From Lutibacter profundi (GTDB lineage Bacteria; Bacteroidota; Bacteroidia; Flavobacteriales; Flavobacteriaceae), in the NCBI RefSeq assembly GCF_001543325.1, contig NZ_CP013355.1, positions 186,001 to 250,000 of the forward strand: DNA of 64,000 bases, written 5' to 3'. The stretch's first letter is position 1, and every line of letters begins with the position of its first letter. The notes beneath the pieces were generated by a model. It had not been told where the DNA came from and ran no database searches. It worked only from the letters and a program-made list of their open reading frames with translations. Shown piece after piece: positions 9,258 through 17,567 of the stretch. The translations under genes were made by a program, and so were the position numbers.

Positions 9258-10213
9258 TGATGTCTGACGTTGCTGCATTAAAAGAACTGGTTATAAAATA
9301 CAAATCTTTAAAGCAAGAAATTGCCAAAGTGATTATTGGTCAAGATGAAGCTATAAACCATATTTTATTATCAATTTTAAGTGGAGGTCATTCTCTTTTA
9401 ATAGGTGTACCTGGTTTGGCTAAAACCTTAATTGTTCATACAATTTCTGAAGCATTAGGGCTTGATTTTAAAAGAATACAATTTACACCAGATTTAATGC
9501 CTTCAGATATTTTAGGAAGTGAAATTTTAGACGAATCCAATCATTTTAAATTTATAAAAGGGCCTATATTTAGTAATATTATTTTAGCCGATGAAATTAA
9601 TAGGACTCCACCAAAAACACAAGCAGCTTTATTAGAAGCTATGCAAGAACGCACTGTTACAATTGCGGGGCATCATTATAAATTAGCACAACCTTTTTTT
9701 GTGTTGGCAACTCAAAATCCAATTGAACAAGAAGGAACATATCCTTTACCAGAAGCTCAATTAGATAGGTTTATGTTTTCAATAAATTTAGAATATCCAA
9801 GTTTTATTGAAGAAGTAAATGTAGTTAAAAGCACCACAAATGATGAAACACCAGTTATAAATGCTCTATTATCGGCACAAGAAATTTCAAATTTCCAACA
9901 TTTAATTAGGAGAATACCTGTAGCAGATAATGTGATAGAATATGCTGTAAAATTAGTGTCTAAAACTCGTCCAAATTCTGAAAATTCACCTGAAATTGTG
10001 AATAACTATATAGATTGGGGAGCAGGGCCAAGAGCTTCTCAAAATCTAATTTTAGGAGCAAAAGCAAATGCGGCAGTAAACGGCAAATTTTCACCAGATA
10101 TTGAGGATGTACAAGCAATTGCTTTTTCTATTTTAAAACATAGAATTGTTAAAAATTACAAAGCAGAAGCTGAAGGTATTTCAGAAAAGCAACTCATTGA
10201 AGCTTTGTTTTAA
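9257..10213 (+). CDS. MoxR-family AAA+ ATPase
   Basis: An AAA_3 ATPase of about 319 residues. The Walker A GVPGLAKT, Walker B ILADEINRTPPKTQAALLEA, and the sensor region FVLATQNPIEQEGTYPLPEA are textbook MoxR. ATG 9257 overlaps the previous stop (TAATG); the adjacent ATG at 9260 (MSDVAALKEL) is equally possible, while the TTG at 9242 is unlikely. MoxR proteins act as chaperones that help load metals or activate von Willebrand-factor-domain partners. No vWA gene is adjacent, which is somewhat unusual; the gene downstream (rsmD) is on the other strand. Confidence 0.92.
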   Translation: MMSDVAALKELVIKYKSLKQEIAKVIIGQDEAINHILLSILSGGHSLLIGVPGLAKTLIVHTISEALGLDFKRIQFTPDLMPSDILGSEILDESNHFKFIKGPIFSNIILADEINRTPPKTQAALLEAMQERTVTIAGHHYKLAQPFFVLATQNPIEQEGTYPLPEAQLDRFMFSINLEYPSFIEEVNVVKSTTNDETPVINALLSAQEISNFQHLIRRIPVADNVIEYAVKLVSKTRPNSENSPEIVNNYIDWGAGPRASQNLILGAKANAAVNGKFSPDIEDVQAIAFSILKHRIVKNYKAEAEGISEKQLIEALF

Positions 10214-10221
10214 TATTTATT

Positions 10222-10758
10222 TTATATTTCAAAAAAACTAAACATATTTCCTCCGTACCTTTTTGAATAACTAAAAAGACTGTGATTTTCTAATGAGGTT
10301 TGCTTAGAGTGTTCAATTATTAAAACACCATTTTCGTTCAATAAATTATTATCAAAAACTAAATCAATAATTTTTTCAAATAAATGATCTTCAAACTTAT
10401 AAGGAGGATCAGCAAAAATAATATCAAACGTTGTATTTGTGTTTTCTAAAAATTTATAAGCATCACTTTTGAAAGTATTGATATTTAAATCTAGTTCCTT
10501 AGAAATCAAATTAATATATTTTATACAACCGTAGTGAGCATCAACTGCTGTAATGTTTTTTGTTCCTCTTGAGCCAAATTCAAAGCTTATATTTCCAGTT
10601 CCAGAAAATAAATCTAAAACCACTACCTCATTTAGGTAATAAGAGTTATTTAAAATGTTAAATAAAGCCTCTTTTGCCATGTCTGTTGTTGGTCTTACCG
10701 GTAAATTTTTAGGGGCGTGTAAACGCTTACTTTTATGTATTCCAGAAATAATGCGCAT
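10222..10758 (-). CDS. rsmD: 16S rRNA (guanine-966-N2)-methyltransferase
   Basis: A 178-residue class I SAM methyltransferase. It starts MRIISGIHKSKRLHAPK as in RsmD, has the SAM-binding loop VLDLFSGTGNISFEFGSRG and the catalytic N-methylation motif ADPPY. It methylates G966 of 16S rRNA in the assembled small subunit. Three bases separate it from the upstream DUF3822 gene, so they share a transcript. It is convergent with moxR, with an 8-bp gap. Confidence 0.95.
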   Translation of the reverse strand: MRIISGIHKSKRLHAPKNLPVRPTTDMAKEALFNILNNSYYLNEVVVLDLFSGTGNISFEFGSRGTKNITAVDAHYGCIKYINLISKELDLNINTFKSDAYKFLENTNTTFDIIFADPPYKFEDHLFEKIIDLVFDNNLLNENGVLIIEHSKQTSLENHSLFSYSKRYGGNMFSFFEI

Positions 10759-10761
10759 TGG

Positions 10762-11604
10762 CTATATTTGATTTAGTATTGTAAAATGTGAGTGGGGAGA
10801 GATATCTTTAAGTATTGAAGGAAAATTAGCAGGTGAATAAAAGGTTATATTTCTGATATATTGATATAAAATATTGTAAATATCAGAGTTCTTTTCAATA
10901 TCACCCAATAGTACTAATTTAAATTCTTCAGGGTTAAAGTTTAATTGCTCTGCAATAAATAGGATGTAGTATATAAAATCTTCTTTGGTTTTAAAATAAA
11001 ATGAATTAAATAATTCTAATTTTTTATTATTAAAAATAATTACATCAAAGTTGGATTTGGTAACATTTATAAAAAAAATGACTTCTTCTGTATTTTTATA
11101 AACATTTAGTAACTTTTCGATAAGAATTGTTGAAGCGTGTTTATAAATAAATGTCCCATATTTATCTAGCAAAAAATTATTGATATTAACAAAGGGGATA
11201 TATACATTTATAATTTCAGAATTAGTTATTTTGTCATAAGTAACAAAATCATTTTCAAGTACTTTAATTGTATGTTGTAAATAACTTTCTAATTTATTTT
11301 TATCGAAAAAAGGCTGAGGAACTTGGGTAACTAAATTGTTGTGGTGTGTAACACTTACAGAATGATATTTTTCTTGAAGTAGAGTTTCTTGCTCAAATAT
11401 TTCTTCAATTAATGCTAAATGCTTGTATGGAGAAATAGATGTATCATCAAATTCGTAGGTATTAAAAGCACCTATTTCTTTTTGAATTTTGTTGTAAATA
11501 CAAAAAGAAAATCCATCCAAACTAAGTTGGATGGATAAATGATTTTCTTGTAGATTTTTTAAATCTATCTTGTTATTCTTTATTTTGATTATCTTCTTTA
11601 TCAT
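10762..11604 (-). CDS. DUF3822 family protein
   Basis: About 280 residues if started at the ATG at 11604 (MIKKIIKIKNNK), which I prefer to the upstream in-frame ATG at 11631 deep inside the previous gene. The sequence begins with LSIQLSLDGFSFCIYN and has EKLLNVYKNTEEVIFFINVT then FDVIIFNNKKLELFNSF, strand patterns reminiscent of an actin/PilM-like ASKHA fold. That fold assignment is my inference; the family has no known function. It overlaps the preceding membrane-protein gene by about 30 bp, implying coupled translation, and is followed by rsmD. Confidence 0.8.
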   Translation of the reverse strand: MIKKIIKIKNNKIDLKNLQENHLSIQLSLDGFSFCIYNKIQKEIGAFNTYEFDDTSISPYKHLALIEEIFEQETLLQEKYHSVSVTHHNNLVTQVPQPFFDKNKLESYLQHTIKVLENDFVTYDKITNSEIINVYIPFVNINNFLLDKYGTFIYKHASTILIEKLLNVYKNTEEVIFFINVTKSNFDVIIFNNKKLELFNSFYFKTKEDFIYYILFIAEQLNFNPEEFKLVLLGDIEKNSDIYNILYQYIRNITFYSPANFPSILKDISPHSHFTILNQI

Positions 11605-12304
11605 AAAAAGGAGGCCAGTTTCCGTCTTCACTTACTTCATTTAAAGAGCCAATTCTAATAAATGCACCCCTAATTTCTTCACCACCAATTGCTTCTCTTT
11701 CTTGTGCAATTAAATTTTTGTCCATTCCTTTTAAAATTAAAGCTTTGTCAACTTTCACTTCAAATACTGGGGCTTTAATACCTGCTATTTTTTCAACTTC
11801 ACCAACTTCAATTTTAAATTTTTGGTCAGTGCCAGGTATTTGGAGCATATTTTTGTAATCTCTTCCTGTAAACTGAATTTTCACATCTTCATATCCAATA
11901 GTGTCAACAACTCTTTCTTCTATTTCTTTAGTTATTCCTCCACTAAGGTGAATGGTTTTAGGCACGTTTTTAGTTTGTGTTAAGGCAAATTTTGCAGTAT
12001 CAATAAACTTAATTAATCCTTCACCATCAGCAGTGTATTTGCCAGTTACTTTTTTATAAGCAACTTCAGCATCACGGATAATTTTTAAGTTTTTAATCAC
12101 TTTAGCATACCTAATTTTTTTAGCTTTGTTAAACTGAACAGGTTTTTGAATTTCAAAATTAATTTTATAAACTAAAAGTGCTGCCAAGGCAATTAGTATG
12201 ATTGAAATAATCCAATGAAGTTTTCTTGGAATATAATTAACAATGGCATAAGCTAAAAAACCAGTAACAATAATACCAGCTATTATAATTAAAAATGTTA
12301 TCAT
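11573..12304 (-). CDS. Inner-membrane protein with two N-terminal TM helices (pseudopilin-like motif), function unknown
   Basis: I take the ATG at 12304 (MITFLIIIAGIIVTGFLAYA); the upstream ATG at 12331 adds a poorly hydrophobic stretch. About 243 residues: two transmembrane helices (~2-22 and ~28-47), then a soluble part. The soluble part contains KNLKIIRDAEVAYKKVTGKY followed by TADGEGLIKFID, which resembles the alpha1-C/loop region of type II secretion and type IV pilus pseudopilins. The role is not known. It is the first gene of a three-gene unit with DUF3822 and rsmD; the gene pair overlaps. Confidence 0.7.
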   Translation of the reverse strand: MITFLIIIAGIIVTGFLAYAIVNYIPRKLHWIISIILIALAALLVYKINFEIQKPVQFNKAKKIRYAKVIKNLKIIRDAEVAYKKVTGKYTADGEGLIKFIDTAKFALTQTKNVPKTIHLSGGITKEIEERVVDTIGYEDVKIQFTGRDYKNMLQIPGTDQKFKIEVGEVEKIAGIKAPVFEVKVDKALILKGMDKNLIAQEREAIGGEEIRGAFIRIGSLNEVSEDGNWPPFYDKEDNQNKE

Positions 12305-12381
12305 TTGTATTTTATTTATGTGTGTACGCAAATCTACAAATTTTTTTTAATGAGAAAAATTTTTCTGCATAAATCAATTTG

Positions 12382-12389
12382 TATATTTG
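12382..12389 (+). promoter_or_regulatory. -7 element upstream of the helicase gene
   Basis: TATATTTG (TAnnTTTG type), 15 bp ahead of the helicase start codon, in the 100-bp gap between two divergent genes. Confidence 0.5.
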
Positions 12390-12404
12390 AATTTTATTTA
12401 AAAT

Positions 12405-13832
12405 ATGATAAAAACGGCACTAGAATTTTATAATGATATTATTGACAAGTTTCCATTTGAACCTACAATTTCACAAGATGTATTACTTGAAAAACTCTCA
12501 AAATTTATTTTTGAAGACAAAAAGGGTACGTTATTTTTAATTAAAGGATATGCTGGAACTGGTAAAACAACTTCAATTAGTACTGTAGTTAATAATTTAT
12601 GGAGAGCCAATAAAAAAGCAGTATTACTCGCCCCTACAGGTAGAGCTGCTAAAGTTATTTCAGGATATTCTAACAGGCAAGCTTTTACAATCCATAAAAA
12701 AATATATCATCCACGAAAAAATAAATCTGGTGGAGTAGACTTTGTATTGCAAACAAATAAGCATACAAACACAATATTTATTGTTGATGAAGCCTCTATG
12801 ATTCCAGATTCTCCTTCAGGAACTAAACTTTTTGAAAATAACTCATTATTAGATGATTTAATCTCTTACGTATACTCTGGGGTACATTGTAAACTAATAT
12901 TAATAGGTGATACGGCACAATTACCACCAGTAAAACTTGATATTAGTCCGGCTTTAGATGTACATAAATTGACATTAAATTACCAGAAAGATGTCACAGA
13001 AATTGAATTGGATGAAGTTATGCGCCAGCATAAAGACTCAGGAATTTTGATTAATGCAACTCAACTTCGTTTAATTTTGAAGAATAACGGATTTAGTAAT
13101 TTTCAATTTCAATTAGGTTTTCCAGATATAATTAGACTTATTGATGGTTATGAAATTGAAGACGCTATAAATACAGCTTATGATAATATTGGAGTGGAAG
13201 ACACCACTTTTATAGTACGATCAAATAAACGAGCGAATCTGTACAACCAACAAATTAGAAGTAAAATTAGAGGACAAGAAAATGAAATTTCAACAGGAGA
13301 TTATATTATGGTTGTTAAAAACAATTATTATTGGCTAAAAGATACAAGTGAAGCAGGCTTTATTGCCAATGGAGATATTTGTGAAATTTTAGAAATTTTT
13401 AATATAAAGGAGTTGTATGGTTTTAGATTTGCTGAAGTTAAAATTCGTATGATTGATTATCCCAATCAAAAACCTTTTGAAACGGTACTTTTATTAGATA
13501 CTATAAATTCAGAATCTCCATCGCTTTCTTATAATGATTCTAATAGACTGTACCAAGAAGTAGCAAAAGATTTTGCTCATGAAAAATCAAAATACAAACA
13601 ATTACTAGCAATTAAAAAAAGTAAGTACTTTAACGCACTACAAGTTAAATTCTCGTATGCAGTTACTTGCCATAAATCACAGGGAGGACAATGGAAAAAT
13701 GTTTTTATAGAGCAACCGTATTTGCCTGAAGGTCAGAATATTGAATATTTAAGGTGGCTATATACAGCCATTACAAGAGCACAAGAAAAAGTATTTTTAA
13801 TAGGTTTTAAAGATGATTTTTTTGTAGATTAG
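12405..13832 (+). CDS. Superfamily 1 DNA helicase, RecD/Dda-like (AAA_30 + UvrD_C_2)
   Basis: A 475-residue helicase with a Walker A GYAGTGKTTS (48-57), motif Ia LLAPTGRAAKVIS, Walker B IFIVDEASMI, motif III LIGDTAQLPPV, and a C-terminal UvrD_C_2 block AVTCHKSQGGQWKNVFIEQP plus RWLYTAITRAQEKVFLIG. These identify an SF1B (RecD-like, 5'-3') helicase. It lacks RecD2's long N-terminal helix-hairpin-helix region, so it is closer to Dda-like short forms. Probable role is in repair or replication restart. It stands alone between a divergent operon and convergent YbaB. Confidence 0.9.
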   Translation: MIKTALEFYNDIIDKFPFEPTISQDVLLEKLSKFIFEDKKGTLFLIKGYAGTGKTTSISTVVNNLWRANKKAVLLAPTGRAAKVISGYSNRQAFTIHKKIYHPRKNKSGGVDFVLQTNKHTNTIFIVDEASMIPDSPSGTKLFENNSLLDDLISYVYSGVHCKLILIGDTAQLPPVKLDISPALDVHKLTLNYQKDVTEIELDEVMRQHKDSGILINATQLRLILKNNGFSNFQFQLGFPDIIRLIDGYEIEDAINTAYDNIGVEDTTFIVRSNKRANLYNQQIRSKIRGQENEISTGDYIMVVKNNYYWLKDTSEAGFIANGDICEILEIFNIKELYGFRFAEVKIRMIDYPNQKPFETVLLLDTINSESPSLSYNDSNRLYQEVAKDFAHEKSKYKQLLAIKKSKYFNALQVKFSYAVTCHKSQGGQWKNVFIEQPYLPEGQNIEYLRWLYTAITRAQEKVFLIGFKDDFFVD

Positions 13833-13839
13833 TTTAAAA

Positions 13840-14160
13840 CTAGTCAAGTAAATCTAACCCAGGAATATTTGGCATTCCATTTTTAGCGGCTTGAGCAAGT
13901 TCATTTTCACGTATTTCACTTGCTTTTTGTAACGATTTATTGAGCGCAATAATCAAATAATCTTCAATTTCCTCCCTATCTTTTAGGTTTTCAGAAATTG
14001 AAATATTTTTAATAATTCCATTGGCAGTAACAGTAACTTTTATGTTGCCGTTACCAGCTTCATCATCAATTAAAACCGTATCTAAGCGTTTTTTAGTTTC
14101 TTCAATTTTTACCTGAGCTTCTTTAAGCTTTGTCATCATTTCCGATAAGTCTCCAAACAT
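13840..14160 (-). CDS. YbaB/EbfC family nucleoid-associated protein
   Basis: A 106-residue protein beginning MFGDLSEMMTKLKEAQVKIE and containing the family's NGNIKVTVTANGIIKNISI strand region and the ALNKSLQKASEI helix. Dimers of YbaB/EbfC bind DNA. In many bacteria it is next to dnaX or recR; here it is beside a helicase and a peptidase, so genomic context adds little. The gene is divergent from the oligopeptidase B gene, and their -7 elements abut. Confidence 0.92.
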   Translation of the reverse strand: MFGDLSEMMTKLKEAQVKIEETKKRLDTVLIDDEAGNGNIKVTVTANGIIKNISISENLKDREEIEDYLIIALNKSLQKASEIRENELAQAAKNGMPNIPGLDLLD

Positions 14161-14189
14161 TTTAGTATAAATTTAATCTAATTCAATGG

Positions 14190-14206
14190 CAAATATAGTA
14201 CTTTTG
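14190..14206. promoter_or_regulatory. Back-to-back divergent -7 elements (ybaB and oligopeptidase B)
   Basis: On the minus strand TATATTTG (plus 14190-14197) serves the YbaB gene; on the plus strand TACTTTTG (14199-14206) serves the peptidase gene. The two boxes lie one base apart, so polymerase binding at one should exclude the other. Confidence 0.55.
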
Positions 14207-14228
14207 CCGACTAGAGAAATTATTTAAA

Positions 14229-16307
14229 ATGATAGAGAATAATATTGAGCCACCAAAAGCTGAAAAGATTGAAAAAAGGTTGAAGATTCATGGTGATGTA
14301 AGAATTGATAATTATTATTGGTTAAACGAAAGAGAAAACCCTAAAGTTATTGATTATTTAAAGGCTGAAAATTCATATTATGATACAATAACTGCGAATA
14401 CAAAGCAATTTCAGGAAGAGTTATATAAAGAAATGAAATCTCGTATTAAAGAAGACGATGAGTCAGTTCCTTATAAGAAAAATGGATTTTATTACCTAAC
14501 GCGATTTAAAAAGGGGAAACAGTATCCTATTTATGCTCGTAAAAAGAAAACCTTAAAAGCTAAGGAAGAAATTATGTTTGACGTTAATGAAATGGCTAAA
14601 AAACATAGCTATTACAGGCTTTCAGGCTTGTCTGTAAGTCCAAATAATGAATTAATTTCTTTTGGGGTTGACACAGTTAGTCGAAGACAATTTACATTGC
14701 AGTTTAAGAATTTAACGACAGGAGAATTATATCCTGAAAAAATTGAAAACACTACGGGTAATGCAGCTTGGGCAAGCGATAATAAAACGGTTTTTTATAC
14801 ACAAAAAAATTCAGAAACTTTACGCAGTGAAAAAGTATTTAAACATATTTTAGGTACAGATCCTTCTACAGATGTTGAAGTGTATTTTGAAGAAGATGAG
14901 GCATTTAGCACCTATGTTTATAGAACTAAATCTGATAAGTATATTATCATTGGTTCGCATAGTACGGTTTCTACAGAATATCGTATTTTAGAAGCTGAAA
15001 ACCCAACAGGAGAATTTAGGGTATTTCAACCTAGAGAACGTAATTTAGAATATAATATAGCACATTATGGAGATTATTTTTATATACTTACCAATAAAGA
15101 TGGAGCAACAAATTTTAAATTAATGAAAACTCCTGAAAAGGAAACCTTCAAAAAAAATTGGATTGATGTTATCTCGCATAGAGAAGATGTTTTACTAGAA
15201 GACATTTCTATTTTTAAAAACTTTTTAGTACTTGAAGAGCGTATAAATGGGTTAAATAAGATTCGAGTTATACGTTGGGATGATTCTGAAGATTATTACT
15301 TACCATTTGAAGAAGAAACATATTCTGCAGGCGTATATTTCAATCCAGAATTTGATACAAACGTAATCCGTTATGGATACAATTCAATGACTACTCCAAG
15401 TTCTGTGATAGATTTTAACATGGTAACTAAAACAAAAGAAATCAAAAAAGAACAGCAGGTTTTAGGAGGAAAATTCGATAAAAATAATTATAAAAGTGAA
15501 CGTTTGTGGGCAACAGCCATTGATGGAACTAAAATTCCAATATCGTTAGTTTATCATAAAAATACACCATTAACAACAAATACACCCTTACTTTTATACG
15601 GTTATGGCTCATATGGGCACACTATAGATGCAGGGTTTAGTTCAACTCGCTTAAGTTTGTTAGATAGAGGGTTTGTTTTTGCAATTGCACATGTAAGAGG
15701 AAGTGAATATTTAGGTAGAAAGTGGTATGAAGACGGCAAACTATTAAAGAAAAAAAACACATTCTCCGATTTTATTGCTAGTGCAAAATTTTTAATAAAA
15801 ATACAATATACATCAAAAGAACATTTGTATGCAAGTGGAGGTTCAGCAGGTGGGTTATTAATGGGGGCTATTATTAATATGAATCCTGAATTGTTTCATG
15901 GAGTTTTGGCTTCTGTTCCTTTTGTTGATGTTCTTACTACAATGTTAGATGATAGTATTCCTTTAACTACAGGAGAATACGATGAATGGGGAAATCCAAA
16001 TGAAAAAGAGTATTATGATTATATAAAATCTTACTCACCATATGATAATGTTTCTAAACAAAAATATCCAAATTTATTAATTACTACAGGTTTAAATGAT
16101 TCTCAAGTGCAGTATTTTGAGCCTGCAAAGTGGATAGCTAAATTACGCGAATTAAAAACTGATAAAAATATTTTAGTAATGCATACAAATATGGAAGCCG
16201 GTCATGGTGGAGCCTCAGGAAGATTTGAAGCGTTAAAAGAGGTAGCTAGAGATTATAGTTTTATTCTAGATTTAGAAGGTTACATAAGTTTTAAAAAAAA
16301 TTATTAA
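14229..16307 (+). CDS. S9 family oligopeptidase B-like serine peptidase
   Basis: A 692-residue prolyl-oligopeptidase-family enzyme. The N-terminal beta-propeller begins near HGDVRIDNYYWLNERENP. The alpha/beta-hydrolase domain holds the nucleophile in GGSAGG (Ser539), an Asp in TGLNDSQVQY (Asp624) and a His in EAGHGGASGR (His659), completing the triad. EAGHGG and the overall length (about 690) fit oligopeptidase B, which cuts after basic residues, rather than true prolyl oligopeptidase. No signal peptide is seen, so it is cytoplasmic. It is monocistronic. Confidence 0.93.
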   Translation: MIENNIEPPKAEKIEKRLKIHGDVRIDNYYWLNERENPKVIDYLKAENSYYDTITANTKQFQEELYKEMKSRIKEDDESVPYKKNGFYYLTRFKKGKQYPIYARKKKTLKAKEEIMFDVNEMAKKHSYYRLSGLSVSPNNELISFGVDTVSRRQFTLQFKNLTTGELYPEKIENTTGNAAWASDNKTVFYTQKNSETLRSEKVFKHILGTDPSTDVEVYFEEDEAFSTYVYRTKSDKYIIIGSHSTVSTEYRILEAENPTGEFRVFQPRERNLEYNIAHYGDYFYILTNKDGATNFKLMKTPEKETFKKNWIDVISHREDVLLEDISIFKNFLVLEERINGLNKIRVIRWDDSEDYYLPFEEETYSAGVYFNPEFDTNVIRYGYNSMTTPSSVIDFNMVTKTKEIKKEQQVLGGKFDKNNYKSERLWATAIDGTKIPISLVYHKNTPLTTNTPLLLYGYGSYGHTIDAGFSSTRLSLLDRGFVFAIAHVRGSEYLGRKWYEDGKLLKKKNTFSDFIASAKFLIKIQYTSKEHLYASGGSAGGLLMGAIINMNPELFHGVLASVPFVDVLTTMLDDSIPLTTGEYDEWGNPNEKEYYDYIKSYSPYDNVSKQKYPNLLITTGLNDSQVQYFEPAKWIAKLRELKTDKNILVMHTNMEAGHGGASGRFEALKEVARDYSFILDLEGYISFKKNY

Positions 16308-16378
16308 ATTTGCATGTTATTGATTTTTATAGATAACAAATTTACGGAATTACTATAGTTAGAATTAAACTCTAAAAA

Positions 16379-17416
16379 ATGACACAAAATACAGGTATAA
16401 GTAACAATATTTTAGACCTTATTGGTAACACTCCTCTAATCAAATTAAATAAAATCACAAAAAATCTTATTGGTAACTTTTATGTAAAGTATGAAGGTTT
16501 TAACCCTGGTCATTCTATGAAAGATAGAATTGCTATACATATCATAGAAGAAGCAGAAAGGCAGGGATTATTAAAAAAAGGGAGTACTATTATTGAAACA
16601 ACTTCAGGTAATACAGGTTTTAGTATTGCATTAGTAAGTATAATTAAAGGATATAAATGCATACTTGCAGTTAACTCTAAAGCTTCAGCAGGCAAAATTA
16701 ATATGCTTAAAGCTATGGGAGCAAAAGTATATGTTTGTCCGGCGCATGTGAATGCAGATGACCCTCGTTCATATTACGAAGTCGCAAAAAGACTTCATAG
16801 AGAAACGGCAAATTCAGTATATATTAATCAATATTTCAATAAGTTAAATGGAGATGCGCATTATCATTCAACAGGTCCAGAAATATGGAATCAAACTAAT
16901 GGAGAAGTAACACATATAGTTGCAGCAAGTGGTACGGGAGGAACAATTTCAGGTGTATCTAAATATTTAAAAGAACAAAATCCAGCCATTAAAACTTTAG
17001 GTGTTGATGCCTTTGGTTCAATTTTAAAGAAATTTCATGAAACAAGAGAATTTGATAAAAATGAAATATATCCATACAGAATTGAAGGTTTAGGTAAAAA
17101 TTTAATTCCTACGGCAACCGATTTTGATGTAATTGATGTTTTTGAAAAAGTGACAGATGAAGCTGCAGCCCATAGAGCCAGGGAATTAGCATTAACAGAA
17201 GGCTTATTTACAGGGTATACAAGTGGAGCAGTGGTGCAAGCAACATTACAATATGCTGAAAAGGGATATTTTGATAAAAACTCAAAAGTAGTTTTAATTT
17301 TACCAGACCATGGATCGCGTTATATGGAAAAAATTTATAGTGATGACTGGATGCGAGACCAAGGATTTTTTGATACTCAAAAACAGGCCCATGAAGTTGT
17401 TGAATATATTAAATAG
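16379..17416 (+). CDS. PLP-dependent cysteine synthase / cystathionine beta-synthase-like enzyme (possible cysteate synthase)
   Basis: A 345-residue fold-type II PLP enzyme. It has [12 protein letters not shown], the PLP lysine in [11 protein letters not shown] (Lys48), the TTSGNTGFS loop, the phosphate loop [10 protein letters not shown], and a C-terminal block [18 protein letters not shown] that is closer to cystathionine beta-synthase than to CysK. The substrate cannot be read from the sequence. The next gene is a serine-palmitoyltransferase-like enzyme; in flavobacteria, PLP cysteate synthase and a cysteate fatty acyltransferase make the sulfonolipid capnine, so cysteate synthase is a serious alternative. 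A terminator separates the two genes. Confidence 0.88.
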   Translation: MTQNTGISNNILDLIGNTPLIKLNKITKNLIGNFYVKYEGFNPGHSMKDRIAIHIIEEAERQGLLKKGSTIIETTSGNTGFSIALVSIIKGYKCILAVNSKASAGKINMLKAMGAKVYVCPAHVNADDPRSYYEVAKRLHRETANSVYINQYFNKLNGDAHYHSTGPEIWNQTNGEVTHIVAASGTGGTISGVSKYLKEQNPAIKTLGVDAFGSILKKFHETREFDKNEIYPYRIEGLGKNLIPTATDFDVIDVFEKVTDEAAAHRARELALTEGLFTGYTSGAVVQATLQYAEKGYFDKNSKVVLILPDHGSRYMEKIYSDDWMRDQGFFDTQKQAHEVVEYIK

Positions 17417-17437
17417 GAAATCATAAAAATAATTATA

Positions 17438-17471
17438 AAGAGGCTAAAATTTATTTTTAGTCTTTTTTTTT
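17438..17471 (+). terminator. Terminator after the cysteine-synthase-like gene
   Basis: The stem AAGAGGCTAAAA / TTTTAGTCTTT (with two G-U pairs) is followed by a run of T at 17462-17471. It lies 21 bp past the stop codon. Confidence 0.6.
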
Positions 17472-17483
17472 GTTCAACTATCA

Positions 17484-17515
17484 TTTGAATAGCAAAAAAA
17501 AATTACCGTACTTTG
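17484..17515 (+). promoter_or_regulatory. Probable promoter of the alpha-oxoamine synthase gene
   Basis: A TTTG (17484-17487) lies 21 bp upstream of TACTTTG (17509-17515), a shortened form of the TAnnTTTG element. The gap after the upstream terminator supports separate transcription. Confidence 0.4.
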
Positions 17516-17567
17516 CAATCTCATTGAATGTAAGTAAAATATTACATTTTGCCCAAAATAATTAATA

